Positions 12,752 to 21,062 of a DNA stretch of 43,908 nucleotides are shown here, piece after piece (within the stretch, counting starts at the first letter, position 1; each line of letters starts with the position of its first letter). The notes beneath the pieces are model-generated. The model was not told the DNA's origin and did no database searches. It saw nothing but the letters and a program-made list of their open reading frames with translations. Source of the stretch: a virus. Where the stretch lies: positions 1 to 43,908 of IMG/VR virus record IMGVR_UViG_3300024961_000001. One strand, 5' to 3'. Both the position numbers and the translations under genes were made by a program.

Positions 12752-13641
12752 ATTTCTACAAACATTACATAGGCGACTTTCAGCGTGACACAGGCCATTT
12801 AAGCCTAACTGAGCGTGGCGCTTATTTATCACTTATGCATCACTACTACGCTACTGAAAAACCACTACCAAACAACATAGATGCATTGTGCAGGATAGCT
12901 GGCGCAGTAAGTCCTATTGAGCGCAAAGCTGTGAAGGCTGTTATTGGCTTCTTTGAGGTTGTTGATAGTGGGCTGATGCATTCACGCATTGAAGCTGAAA
13001 TACAAAAAGCTGGTGAGCAGGCAAATACGAATCGTGAAATAGCGCTAGCACGAGAAGCAAAAAGACGTGCTGCAAAAGAAGCAAAGTCAAGCAACGAAGA
13101 TAGCACGAATCGTGCTGATAACGTGCAACGAAGTGAACACGAAAATAGCACTAACCACACACCAGACACCAGACACCAATTTAAAACCAATAAAGAAACA
13201 CACACTGTAGAAGATTGTAATGTTTTTGAGAAAACTCCAATCGGCATTGTGTGTGCTGCAATAAAAATTCAATTCGATTTGCAAAACAAAGCGCTCACCG
13301 ATATGAGCCAATCAAACCCAACGCTCATAGCGCTTATTGATGCAGGCGCTACGGAAGCTGAATTTGTCGATGCAGCAAAGAAGGCCGCCTCTAGTGGCAA
13401 AGGGTTTGGTTATGCCCTCGGGATAGTTAAGCGCCAGCGAGAAGAGGCAGCAAAGCTTGTTTTACACAAAGGCGCACTACCAAGCGCACCACAGAAATCA
13501 CAATCAATTCACGATAAACGCAGTGCAACGGCTAAAGCCATGTTCGGAGATATTACAAATGCAGACAACCAGCCAAGAATCATCGATGTATCAGACTACA
13601 CAACAGAACCCGATAGATCGCTTATTTCTGCGCATGGCTAG
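12748..13641 (+). CDS. DUF1376 replication protein
   Basis: A 297-residue protein whose first ~95 residues match DUF1376 (NFYKHYIGDFQRDTGHLSLTERGAYLSLMHHYYATEKPLP). Such proteins occupy the replication-initiator slot of temperate phages. A polar, Asn/Ser/Glu-rich linker (about 110-155) leads to a C-terminal part (about 165-245) with an alpha-helical pattern. GTG is the start, with AAGG upstream. The 3' end overlaps the next gene by 56 bases. Together with the lambda-P-like partner it forms an O/P-like pair. Confidence 0.75.
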   Translation: MNFYKHYIGDFQRDTGHLSLTERGAYLSLMHHYYATEKPLPNNIDALCRIAGAVSPIERKAVKAVIGFFEVVDSGLMHSRIEAEIQKAGEQANTNREIALAREAKRRAAKEAKSSNEDSTNRADNVQRSEHENSTNHTPDTRHQFKTNKETHTVEDCNVFEKTPIGIVCAAIKIQFDLQNKALTDMSQSNPTLIALIDAGATEAEFVDAAKKAASSGKGFGYALGIVKRQREEAAKLVLHKGALPSAPQKSQSIHDKRSATAKAMFGDITNADNQPRIIDVSDYTTEPDRSLISAHG

Positions 13642-14038
13642 TTTTTACGGCAAGCATTGGATTGATATGTGGTCGGACGTGCCTGTTGATTCTGTGAAAG
13701 CGGAATGGCAATTGAAACTATCAGGCATGAGTTCAAAAGCGGTGTTTAAAGCAGTTGATTATTGCGCTGACAATTTGAGATTTCCCCCAACATTGCCAGA
13801 GTTTGTGCAGTTATGCAAAGCCAGTTCGCCAAGCGAAATGACCAAAGCAATTGGTAGACAGTTTACGCAAGAAGAGCTGCAAAAGAACCATGAGCGTATG
13901 ACTGAAATATCAACGTCAATGACGGCAAAAAGTCGCACTGATTTCCGCGCATGGATTAAACCGATTCTGGCTAACCCGAAAGCATACCCAGATATTTCAT
14001 TGAAGCTTGCAAAAGAAGTTGAGGCGATGACGGCATGA
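13586..14038 (+). CDS. Lambda-P-like replication protein (helicase recruiter)
   Basis: About 150 residues from ATG 13586. The pattern IDRLFLRMASFYGKHWIDMWSDV, then KAVFKAVDYCADNLRFPPTLPEFVQLC matches the replication P family, whose members capture the host DnaB helicase and load it at the phage origin. The N-terminal ~15 residues overlap the DUF1376 gene. Other in-frame ATGs lie upstream (13457) and downstream (13634). It ends with ATGA coupling to the next gene. Confidence 0.7.
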   Translation: MYQTTQQNPIDRLFLRMASFYGKHWIDMWSDVPVDSVKAEWQLKLSGMSSKAVFKAVDYCADNLRFPPTLPEFVQLCKASSPSEMTKAIGRQFTQEELQKNHERMTEISTSMTAKSRTDFRAWIKPILANPKAYPDISLKLAKEVEAMTA

Positions 14039-14778
14039 GCAGAATAGTTTGTTGGTTCTCTTGCGGTGTCGCCAGTGCCGTTGCAACCAAGTTGGCAATA
14101 TCACAATATGGAAAAGAAAACATTGTGATTGTTCGCGCGATCGTGTTTGAAGAACATGAGGACAATGACAGGTTCTCCAAGGATTGTGAAAAGTGGTTTG
14201 GCATGCCTATAACACAATTAATTAACAAAAAGTTTAACGGTTCAGTGCGTGAAGTAATTAAGCAGCGAGGTTATATATCAGGCGTAGATGGTGCGCCATG
14301 CACAGGCAGGTTAAAGAAAGATTTGCGCATTGATTTTCAATTACCTACTGACAAACATGTGTTCGGATACTGTGCAGAAGAGCAAGACCGTTGGGATAGA
14401 TTTTTAGATGCAAACAATATTGATGCTGTTTCACCATTAATTGAACGTGGACTAGAACATTCTGATTGTTTGGCAATTATTGAAGATGCTGGAATAGAAA
14501 TACCGACAATGTACAAACTTGGTTATCAGCATAACAACTGCATTGGGTGTGTTAAATCAACTGGTCAAGGCTACTGGAACAAAATTAGAAATGATTTCCC
14601 AGAAACTTTTAATTACATGGCTAAAGAATCAAGACGCTTAAATGTTCGCATGATTCGTATTGAAGAAGAACGGTCATTCCTCGATGAATTAGAGCCTAAC
14701 ACTGGAAACTACCAATCAGAGCCAGAAATTCAGTGTGGAATATTTTGTGAAATGGCAAAGAAGGAGTTGTCCGCATGA
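14035..14778 (+). CDS. PP-loop / PAPS-reductase-like protein, cysteine-rich
   Basis: A 247-residue member of the adenine-nucleotide alpha hydrolase (PP-loop) superfamily. The P-loop-like motif is WFSCGVASAVA (residues 7-17), a variant of SGGxDS in which the second Gly/Asp positions differ. Cysteine pairs C169/C172 (NNCIGCVKS) and C234/C238 (IQCGIFCEM), plus C89 (APCTGRLKKD), suggest a metal or Fe-S centre. Phage homologues are usually called 'PAPS reductase family', with roles in DNA sulphur modification or tRNA thiolation unproven. It begins with ATGA overlap and is coupled to the next gene. Confidence 0.75.
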   Translation: MSRIVCWFSCGVASAVATKLAISQYGKENIVIVRAIVFEEHEDNDRFSKDCEKWFGMPITQLINKKFNGSVREVIKQRGYISGVDGAPCTGRLKKDLRIDFQLPTDKHVFGYCAEEQDRWDRFLDANNIDAVSPLIERGLEHSDCLAIIEDAGIEIPTMYKLGYQHNNCIGCVKSTGQGYWNKIRNDFPETFNYMAKESRRLNVRMIRIEEERSFLDELEPNTGNYQSEPEIQCGIFCEMAKKELSA

Positions 14779-14966
14779 CCGAGAAAACCTGCAATCAATT
14801 CATCAATGAAATGCATGCGGCAGGTTTTAGCTTCACCTACCGCGCAACAAATGGAAATCAAGTATTCACTGGTGAAAAGAAAGCCAACGGTGAGAGTGAA
14901 GTGAAAGCAGTAAAGACGGTAGCTCAATCAAGAGCTGAGATTAAACAACTTTTTAAACAAGGATGA
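14775..14966 (+). CDS. Small phage protein, function unknown
   Basis: A 63-residue protein (MTEKTCNQFINEMHAAGFSFTYRATNGNQVFTGEKK...), probably alpha-beta, with a Lys/Glu-rich tail. The start overlaps the PP-loop gene stop (ATGA) and the Tad2 gene follows five bases after its stop. Being between a PP-loop protein and an anti-defence protein makes it worth testing, but nothing in its sequence names it. Confidence 0.5.
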   Translation: MTEKTCNQFINEMHAAGFSFTYRATNGNQVFTGEKKANGESEVKAVKTVAQSRAEIKQLFKQG

Positions 14967-14970
14967 TGTG

Positions 14971-15477
14971 ATGAAAACATATATCGGCACCAAGATTATC
15001 AATGCAATTCCAATGACACGCTTAGCTTACAACGAGTTTCGCGGATGGACATTGCCAGCAAATGAGAACGGTAATGATGAAGGCTATTTAGTCGAGTACA
15101 AAGATGGCGGCAAGCCTAACACTGAGCAATATGCAGGCTATGTTTCATGGTCACCTAAAGAGCAGTTTGATAATGCTTACAGAGCAGTTGATGGCTTAAG
15201 TTTTGGGCTTGCATTGGATGCAATGGGCCAAGGTAAAAAAGTTGCACGCGCTGGTTGGAATGGCAAAGGCATGTGGATTGCTAAAGGTGAAGGCGCTAAA
15301 TCATTACCAGCAGAGAAATTCTGGAATAAACATACGCGCAACCATGCTGAATTAAACGGTGGCTCAGCCGAAGTGCTCCCATACATCCTCATGAAAACAG
15401 CATCAGGTGAAATTCTTATGGGTTGGCTTGCTAGTCAGTCAGACATGCTTGCTGATGATTGGCAAATTGTAGAGTAA
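14971..15477 (+). CDS. tad2: Tad2 (DUF2829) anti-Thoeris protein with N-terminal extension
   Basis: A 168-residue protein of two parts. Residues about 2-68 are a phage-specific domain (TYIGTKIINAIPMTR, FRGWTLPANENGNDEGYLVEY, YVSWSPKEQFDNAY). Residues about 76-168 are a DUF2829/Tad2 domain: FGLALDAMGQGKKVARAGWNG, then LPYILMKTASGEIL and GWLASQSDMLADDW. Tad2 proteins are known to trap the gcADPR signal of the Thoeris defence system. The start is ATG 14971 with AAGGATGATGTG upstream; the GTG at 14968 is also in frame. Expressed early from PR, it should act before the host alarm triggers. Confidence 0.8.
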   Translation: MKTYIGTKIINAIPMTRLAYNEFRGWTLPANENGNDEGYLVEYKDGGKPNTEQYAGYVSWSPKEQFDNAYRAVDGLSFGLALDAMGQGKKVARAGWNGKGMWIAKGEGAKSLPAEKFWNKHTRNHAELNGGSAEVLPYILMKTASGEILMGWLASQSDMLADDWQIVE

Positions 15478-15512
15478 CCAGCAGTAATTTTTAATAGAAA
15501 AGGATGATGATT

Positions 15513-15893
15513 ATGAGCGAACAGCAAATTGAGCAAGAAATTAAAGCCAAAGGTTTAAATGCACCACGTTTAACGCCAGAACTTATTGATGGTGTGATGA
15601 TAGGCGGCCAATACTGGCAACCAGAAGGCACAACCTTAACAGTTTGTGTAATCACGCTTAAAAACGGCACGCATGTTGTTGGTGAAAGTGCATGCATTAG
15701 TCCTGAAAACTTTGATGCAGAAATTGGTAAAAAAATCGCTTACCAAAATGCACGCGAAAAGATATGGGCGCTAGAAGGCTATTTGCTTAAGCAGTCACTA
15801 CACGAAGGTGCACGCAAGCAAACAGGTTTCCCGATTCCTGAAACCATTGGCGTAGTTAAAACAGCTGCTGATTCTGTATCGGATTTGGGCTAG
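15513..15893 (+). CDS. Gp49/gp66-like phage protein
   Basis: About 126 residues. APRLTPELIDGVMIGGQYWQPEGT, then LTVCVITLKNGTHVVGESACISPENFDAEIGKKIAYQNAREKIWALEGYLLKQ matches the phage Gp49-like (Sf6 gene 66) family of unknown function. I use ATG 15513, spaced well from AAAAGG; the ATG at 15504 is too close to it. It is an early-region accessory gene following Tad2. Confidence 0.75.
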   Translation: MSEQQIEQEIKAKGLNAPRLTPELIDGVMIGGQYWQPEGTTLTVCVITLKNGTHVVGESACISPENFDAEIGKKIAYQNAREKIWALEGYLLKQSLHEGARKQTGFPIPETIGVVKTAADSVSDLG

Positions 15894-15895
15894 GT

Positions 15896-16105
15896 ATGAG
15901 CGAGCAACATTCCGATCCATTAGACCTAGGCGCAGACCTTGCGCAGCGTGAGCGTGATGCAGGTGTGGCGGCGATACAGTCCAAGGTTAAGCCAGCTATT
16001 AAATCAACTGTATGCCTAGAGTGTACTGGCGAAACTGTAAATGGTGCGCGTTGGTGCTGTGCTAGTTGCCGCGATAAGTGGCAAATGTGGAACCCAGAAG
16101 CATGA
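15896..16105 (+). CDS. Small C4 zinc-finger protein, DksA/TraR-like
   Basis: A 69-residue protein. The N-terminus has DPLDLGADLAQRERDAGVAAIQ, as in short TraR/DksA-like phage proteins, and the C-terminus two cysteine clusters (VCLECTGE and RWCCASCRDKW) that suit a C4 zinc finger. TraR/DksA proteins bind RNA polymerase; this one is very short, so binding is a guess. Two bases follow the previous stop, and its TGA overlaps the next ATG. Confidence 0.55.
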   Translation: MSEQHSDPLDLGADLAQRERDAGVAAIQSKVKPAIKSTVCLECTGETVNGARWCCASCRDKWQMWNPEA

Positions 16106-16641
16106 GCGACTTCACCATAACCAAACGCGCTGATGTAGAGCTATCAGAACAGCAGAAAGAAGTGCTGTACGAGTACCTATTCAGCGTGATTGGTGGTGTA
16201 TCAGAACAAGACCATAAAGCATGGCGCAGGTTTTGGAAGCGAGTAAACAACCTTGAAGTAGGTGAGATTGTGGACTTCGAGGCGATATTCCCTCGTAACG
16301 GTAAGTTTCATCGCAAATTCTTCGCGCTTTTGAACTTTGCTTTTGAGGCATGGCACCCAGAGCGTAAGCACAAACAGTACAAAGGCCAGCCAGTAGCAAA
16401 GAGCTTTGAGAGATTCCGTAAAGATGTAGTGATCCAAGCAGGATTTTACGAGCAGACATTCAACCTAGATGGCGAAATGCGTTTAGAAGCGCAATCAATC
16501 AGCTTTGCCAGTATGGATGATGTTCAGTTTGAACAGGTTTATAGCGCGGTGGCAACGGTAGTGCTTGAGAAGGTGTTAACAAACTACGCAGGCCGTAATG
16601 AATTGGATGATGTGATGAATAAGGTGGTGGGGTTTTTATGA
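16102..16641 (+). CDS. DUF1367 protein
   Basis: A 179-residue protein from ATG 16102. GKFHRKFFALLNFAFEAWHPE, then PVAKSFERFRKDVVIQAGFYEQTFNLDGEMRLEAQSISFASMDDVQFEQVYSAV is the DUF1367 pattern of lambdoid and related phages, in the same region as NinG. Its molecular role is not established; recombination or DNA handling is suggested by context. The start overlaps the upstream stop by ATGA. Confidence 0.8.
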   Translation: MSDFTITKRADVELSEQQKEVLYEYLFSVIGGVSEQDHKAWRRFWKRVNNLEVGEIVDFEAIFPRNGKFHRKFFALLNFAFEAWHPERKHKQYKGQPVAKSFERFRKDVVIQAGFYEQTFNLDGEMRLEAQSISFASMDDVQFEQVYSAVATVVLEKVLTNYAGRNELDDVMNKVVGFL

Positions 16642-17075
16642 GTAAGAAACGCAATAAAAAATACAAGCCATCACATGCCAGCGTGCCAATGCTAGTTAAT
16701 CGAGTAATGAATGACACGGTTGAAGGCAAAGAAGAGTTTGCGATGCTCAATGCTTTTCAGTTCGGTACCGCGACACGCGATGAGTACGATTACCTAATCC
16801 GCATGGCCAACACATTAAATATTGCCGCTAATTACAAAGCAGACGAAGGGCTAAAAGAATCAGTGAAAGCCATTAACTTTTTAGCTAAGTTGATTTTAGA
16901 GCGCTATCAAAGCACAGGTAAGTTTCGAGTGTATAGCGATGAGTTAGCTGCATTACGTAACTTGGTCACGTTCTACGATTCTTTCTGGAAGCGCCAAACA
17001 ACCAATTTATACAACGATTGCATAGCTGAGTTGAATGCTTTTTATCAAGAGATTGAAGAGAAGAGGGCGGCATGA
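16638..17075 (+). CDS. Phage protein of unknown function (Nin-region)
   Basis: A 145-residue protein with a basic N-terminus (MSKKRNKKYKPSHASVP) and a mainly helical body (GTATRDEYDYLIRMANTLNIAA, ESVKAINFLAKLILERYQSTG). Similar 'KKRNKKYxPR' proteins occur beside DUF1367 and NinG in several phages. It overlaps both neighbours by ATGA. No function is known. Confidence 0.6.
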   Translation: MSKKRNKKYKPSHASVPMLVNRVMNDTVEGKEEFAMLNAFQFGTATRDEYDYLIRMANTLNIAANYKADEGLKESVKAINFLAKLILERYQSTGKFRVYSDELAALRNLVTFYDSFWKRQTTNLYNDCIAELNAFYQEIEEKRAA

Positions 17076-17665
17076 TTAAACCAGCCAAACAACCAAAGCC
17101 AAAGAAATGTAAAGCCTGCCCGAAAAAGTTTATTCCGGCCAAGCCTATGCAGTCTGTATGCAATTGGCAATGTGCGGCAGTCCATGCAGAAAACTTACGC
17201 ATTAAACGTGAGGCAAGTGAAGCCAAGCGCATTAGGAAAGAAACAAAAGCGAAGCTTGAAGAGAGTAGGCCACTATCAAAGTGGTTAAAGATTGTAGAGC
17301 GCTACTGTAACCAGTATGTGAAGTTAAGAGATTTTTACGAGCCGTGTATCAGCTGCGGAACGACTAATCCAAAAATTAAATACGATGCAGGGCATTACCG
17401 CACTGTGAAGGCAGCACCACAGTTGCGATTTCACCTAGACAACATACACAAGCAATGTAGCAATAACTGCAATGTGCATTTAAGCGGCAATACATTCTAT
17501 TACCGCCCACGACTGATAAAGAAAATAGGCATGGAGCGATTTGAATTTATAGAGAACTACAACGAGATACACCGCTACACCGTAGATGAGTGTAAAGAAT
17601 TGATCGCAAAGTTTAAATTAATGATTAAAGAAGCAAAAAAAGAACAAGAAAGGTTAGCAGCGTAA
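17072..17665 (+). CDS. ninG: NinG/Rap-like recombination endonuclease
   Basis: A 197-residue protein. The N-terminal zinc-type cluster is at C13, C16, C30 and C34 (KKCKACPKK ... SVCNWQC). A Lys/Arg/Glu-rich helix follows, then the NinG core (YCNQYVKLRDFYEPCISCGTT, DAGHYRTV, HKQCSNNCNVHLSGN), which includes a HNH-like His/Asn set. NinG/Rap cuts Holliday-type and D-loop structures during phage recombination and fits the RecT/exonuclease pathway encoded on the other arm. Confidence 0.88.
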   Translation: MIKPAKQPKPKKCKACPKKFIPAKPMQSVCNWQCAAVHAENLRIKREASEAKRIRKETKAKLEESRPLSKWLKIVERYCNQYVKLRDFYEPCISCGTTNPKIKYDAGHYRTVKAAPQLRFHLDNIHKQCSNNCNVHLSGNTFYYRPRLIKKIGMERFEFIENYNEIHRYTVDECKELIAKFKLMIKEAKKEQERLAA

Positions 17666-18090
17666 TGCCTAAAGATCACAATTATCAACGATACAGCGAC
17701 ATTTTATGTTTTATAAGTACACCAAAGACCAGCAAAGAGATTGCTACTCACTTTGGATGGCACGATAGAAATACCAGATCTCATTTAGGGCGGTTGATTG
17801 AAAGCGGATTGGCAATCATTGTTAAAGATGGCACAAAACCTATGCAATATCAGGCATTGGCAGACCACGTATCTAAAGGTGGAATCGTTAAGCAAGTAAG
17901 CGAGAAAACGCGCAATCGCGTGATATTGAAAAAAACAGTAGTAGATGAACTTAAGTGGTCGCCAAACATGATTGTTCAGCCAAATAAGAACAAGCGGCTT
18001 ATTAAACTTCACGAGCAGACGGACGCGCTTCGCAGACAGGAGCACAAGGCGCCAAAAGTTTACATTGGATCAACCATGGGGATGTTTTAG
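17665..18090 (+). CDS. Winged-helix protein, phage accessory
   Basis: A 141-residue protein with an N-terminal winged helix (TSKEIATHFGWHDRNTRSHLGRLIESGLAIIVKDG, residues about 20-55), a basic linker and a C-terminal tail ending YIGSTMGMF. The pattern resembles small Rrf2/MarR-like DNA binders. It may act on late gene expression, since it lies near the end of the early rightward operon, but that is inference. Confidence 0.55.
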   Translation: MPKDHNYQRYSDILCFISTPKTSKEIATHFGWHDRNTRSHLGRLIESGLAIIVKDGTKPMQYQALADHVSKGGIVKQVSEKTRNRVILKKTVVDELKWSPNMIVQPNKNKRLIKLHEQTDALRRQEHKAPKVYIGSTMGMF

Positions 18091-18303
18091 ATGAACAAAC
18101 AGCTAGAAGCCATTTTCAACAATAAAACATCAAGCTGGACTGATTCAGAAGTCATCATCGTGAACGGCATTAAGTGCTGCTACACCGTGATTAAGAATCA
18201 AGGCTACTTAGTACATCTGCCTGGTGGTGCAAAAAAGTTTGCGCATGAAATGGTTTTTAGTGGTGACGAGGTAATTTTGCCTGATAGGTTAAGGGGTGAA
18301 TAG
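18091..18303 (+). CDS. Small phage protein, function unknown
   Basis: A 70-residue protein that begins immediately after the preceding stop codon. It is probably small and beta-rich (SEVIIVNGIKCCYTVIKNQGYLVHLPGGAKKFAHEM). No family was recognised. Confidence 0.5.
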   Translation: MNKQLEAIFNNKTSSWTDSEVIIVNGIKCCYTVIKNQGYLVHLPGGAKKFAHEMVFSGDEVILPDRLRGE

Positions 18304-18304
18304 C

Positions 18305-18484
18305 ATGAAAAATTCAAGATATGGTGAATCACATCACAAGCACAAATTAACTTCAAATCAGGTGGATATGCTTAGGCATCTGCATGAAGTGTTTCAGTGG
18401 GGTTACAAGCGCCTATCAAAGCTTGCTAAAGTGAGCATCAGAACGGTACGTGATATATTAAGTTATCGCACTTGGTGCAATTGA
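18305..18484 (+). CDS. Small helix-turn-helix protein
   Basis: A 59-residue protein whose body is HKLTSNQVDMLRHLHEVFQWGYKRLSKLAKVSIRTVRDILSYRTW. That is the helix-turn-helix module often found at the C-terminus of HNH endonucleases, here as a free protein. AGGGG precedes ATG 18305, supporting that start over a GTG at 18296. It is likely DNA-binding, with unknown target. Confidence 0.55.
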   Translation: MKNSRYGESHHKHKLTSNQVDMLRHLHEVFQWGYKRLSKLAKVSIRTVRDILSYRTWCN

Positions 18485-18496
18485 AAAGAGGACAAA

Positions 18497-18859
18497 ATGA
18501 AATATCCATTAAAAATAGTGTTTCAAGAAATGAGTTATTTTGAAATAGAAGATAATGAAGGGAATGTTGTTGCTGATGATGGATCTGCAAACGGTGAATA
18601 CAGTGCTTCCATGAGCATTGAAACAGCAGAGAGAATGATACTTTGTATGAATGCTTGCAAGAACATACCATCAAAATCGCTTCAATATGTCGTTGATAGT
18701 GGCATGACTGATATTTACAAAGAAAAAATAGAAGATTACAAAAAATCAGGTGAGGTAATTACTTACATGGGTACGCCAATACAAGATTTAACGCAAGAAG
18801 GTTTGCTGGCTGCAGTAATTGAATTAAATGCTATGTTAAAAAATCGTAGTTTCATATGA
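18497..18859 (+). CDS. Phage protein of unknown function
   Basis: A 120-residue protein, acidic and soluble (QEMSYFEIEDNEGNVVADDGSANGEYSASMSIETAERMILCMNAC), with a helical end (QEGLLAAVIELNAMLKNRSF). AAAAGAGGACAAA lies upstream. No domain was recognised. It is near the early/late border. Confidence 0.5.
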   Translation: MKYPLKIVFQEMSYFEIEDNEGNVVADDGSANGEYSASMSIETAERMILCMNACKNIPSKSLQYVVDSGMTDIYKEKIEDYKKSGEVITYMGTPIQDLTQEGLLAAVIELNAMLKNRSFI

Positions 18860-18903
18860 TGGGTGCGCTAATGATTAATTGGATGGGGTAGGGTGTAATT
18901 ATT

Positions 18904-19167
18904 ATGAATACTACTGCAATAGACTTCAGTAAAGAAAGCCCTGCATATCAGATAGTAGGTAGCGCAACTGTCAGGCACTATCTTTTAGGTTTGGTATGCA
19001 TCACTTCATATAGCAATGCGCAAATAGATATGAAGTGGCTTAGAGTGCAGCGAGAGGTTAAAGATCGTAACTTTTACTTTCAATACACATTGCCATTTGC
19101 ATTTATCAGCGGTGAAACATTACATACGGTTATGTTAGTGCTTAGGAAACGTAAAACACATGGCTAA
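18904..19167 (+). CDS. Phage protein of unknown function
   Basis: An 87-residue protein (FSKESPAYQIVGSATVRHYLLGLVC..., then RDRNFYFQYTLPFAF-like beta segment). Its last eight bases overlap the small terminase gene. No family was recognised. Confidence 0.45.
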   Translation: MNTTAIDFSKESPAYQIVGSATVRHYLLGLVCITSYSNAQIDMKWLRVQREVKDRNFYFQYTLPFAFISGETLHTVMLVLRKRKTHG

Positions 19168-19552
19168 GTTAAGACCTAATCATAAAATATTTGCAGATGA
19201 ATGGTTAATAGACCGCAACGGTAAACGTGCGGCTATTGCTGCTGGATTTTCTCACAAGACTGCTGAGCAACAAGCCTCTAGGTTGTTAACAAGTGTTAAG
19301 GTAAAGGCATATATTGATGAGCGCTTAATAGACGCTCAAAAGCGTAGAGAAGAAACGCTAGATGATATTCTTAATGAGCTTGATGAGAATAGAAAGGCTG
19401 CTTTATCCGCTGAAACTGTGCAAGCTGGTGCGGCTAATCAAGCAACAATGTCAAAGGCTAAGTTGCTTGGTTTTGTTACTGAGAAAGTTGAGCTAACAGG
19501 TGAGTTGAGCTTAGCTTCAGAGATAACGAAAGCGAGAGCGCGTGTTCAGTAG
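19160..19552 (+). CDS. terS: Terminase small subunit
   Basis: A 130-residue protein. The opening MAKLRPNHKIFADEWLIDRNGKRAAIAAGFSHKTAEQQASRLLTSVKVKAYI is the Terminase_2/TerS pattern, with a helix-turn-helix for binding packaging sites and a C-terminal helical part (DDILNELDENRKAALSAE). It should select the phage DNA and pass it to the large subunit, whose gene overlaps its 3' end by 11 bases. Confidence 0.85.
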   Translation: MAKLRPNHKIFADEWLIDRNGKRAAIAAGFSHKTAEQQASRLLTSVKVKAYIDERLIDAQKRREETLDDILNELDENRKAALSAETVQAGAANQATMSKAKLLGFVTEKVELTGELSLASEITKARARVQ

Positions 19553-21062
19553 GGCTGATATTGATTTAGCGCGTGAGATAGGAAAGTATTATGACGATGC
19601 ATTAGGCTACGTTATCTTTGCATTTCCGTGGGATAGTAACCCTGCATTGCAATTGGTTGAGCTTGAAGAACCATACAAATCGAGATTCAAGTGTAAATAC
19701 GGCCCGGATGTATGGGCGTGTGAGTTTCTTGATAACATCAGCAAACAAGTCAAAGCGCACGGATTTGATGGCGTGAATGCCGTTGATGCGATTCGTGAGG
19801 CGGTAAGCTCAGGTCATGGCATTGGAAAATCTGCAATGACTGGTTGGTTAGTATCGTGGATTATGTCAACCAGACCTTATGCACAAGGCACGGTCACTGC
19901 AAACACTGGCGCTCAGCTTGAAACTAAAACATGGGCGCAGATTCAAAAGTGGGTAAAGCTATCAATTACTGCTCACTGGTTTGAAATCAACACCACTAAG
20001 CTTTATCACAAAGAAGCGCCTGAATCATGGTTTTGCTCTGCGCAAACCTGCCGTGAAGAAAATTCAGAATCATTTGCTGGACAGCACGCGGCTAACTCTA
20101 CCTCGTTTTATATCTTCGATGAAGCATCTGCTGTGCCTGATGTAATTTGGGAAGTGGCAGAAGGTGGTCTAACCGATGGTGAGCCTATGGTGTTTGCTTT
20201 CGGCAATCCAACACGTAACAGCGGTAAGTTTCATAGCTGCTTTAATGGACAGCGTAACCGATGGAATACAAGGCAGGTTGATTCTCGCACAGTTAAATTG
20301 ACCAACAAGAAGCTGATTGCTGAATGGGTAGAAGATTATGGCGAGAATAGCGACTTTGTTAAAGTCCGTGTGCGCGGCATGTTCCCTTCACTATCACTCA
20401 AGCAATTCATTTCAACTAATGATGTTGATAATGCCTTTGATAAGCATCTGCGCAAAGACCAATATGATTTTGCACCACGCATTATTACGTGCGATCCTGC
20501 TTGGGAAGGTGACGATGAGCTTGTGATTGCCATGCGCCAAGGATTAAAGTTTGAAATACTTAAGACTATGCCTAAGAATGATAATGATATTTATGTGGCT
20601 AATATCATTGCGCAGCTAGAAGATCAATATCAAGCGGATGCAGTGTTCATTGATGGTGGTTACGGTACTGGCATCATCTCAGCAGGGCGCACAATGGGCA
20701 GGGATTGGCAGATTGTTTGGTTTAGTGGTGCATCAAGCGATGCAGGATGCTTGAATAAGCGTGCTGAAATGTGGAAGCTAACGCGAGATTGGTTGAAAGA
20801 AGGTGGCACATTGCCAAAAGACCAACAGTTATACCGTGAATTGATTGGTCCAGAAACCGTGCCGCGCCTCGATGGTAAAATTCAGATTGAATCAAAGAAA
20901 GATATGAAGAAGCGTGGACAGCCATCACCAAACAAAGCAGATGCATTGTGCTTAAGCTTTGCTATGCCAGTCGTTAAAAAACCACGTAGCGCGATAGAGA
21001 AGTTTGCGCATGGTGCAGTCAATAACAACAACCGAGAGTACGACCCACTCGCCAACTATTAG
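19542..21062 (+). CDS. terL: Terminase large subunit (ATPase-nuclease)
   Basis: A 506-residue DNA-packaging motor. The ATPase half has Walker A SSGHGIGKS (residues 89-97) and Walker B with Asp193/Glu194 in FYIFDEAS. The nuclease half shows D318 (IITCDPAW), D371 (FIDGGYGTG) and D467 (NKADALCLSF). It starts at GTG 19542, overlapping terS. The stop TAG (21060-21062) runs into the AGGGTGCGTTT motif. Confidence 0.93.
   Translation: MFSRADIDLAREIGKYYDDALGYVIFAFPWDSNPALQLVELEEPYKSRFKCKYGPDVWACEFLDNISKQVKAHGFDGVNAVDAIREAVSSGHGIGKSAMTGWLVSWIMSTRPYAQGTVTANTGAQLETKTWAQIQKWVKLSITAHWFEINTTKLYHKEAPESWFCSAQTCREENSESFAGQHAANSTSFYIFDEASAVPDVIWEVAEGGLTDGEPMVFAFGNPTRNSGKFHSCFNGQRNRWNTRQVDSRTVKLTNKKLIAEWVEDYGENSDFVKVRVRGMFPSLSLKQFISTNDVDNAFDKHLRKDQYDFAPRIITCDPAWEGDDELVIAMRQGLKFEILKTMPKNDNDIYVANIIAQLEDQYQADAVFIDGGYGTGIISAGRTMGRDWQIVWFSGASSDAGCLNKRAEMWKLTRDWLKEGGTLPKDQQLYRELIGPETVPRLDGKIQIESKKDMKKRGQPSPNKADALCLSFAMPVVKKPRSAIEKFAHGAVNNNNREYDPLANY

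Noticed and set aside
12846-13247. 133-residue - strand frame opposite the DUF1376 gene
   Set aside because: Shadow frame; Cys/Ser/Phe-rich translation with no domain, while the + strand frame is a clear DUF1376 gene.
16638-18303. Toxin-antitoxin pair among the small genes
   Set aside because: Small paired genes exist, but none shows a recognised toxin motif.
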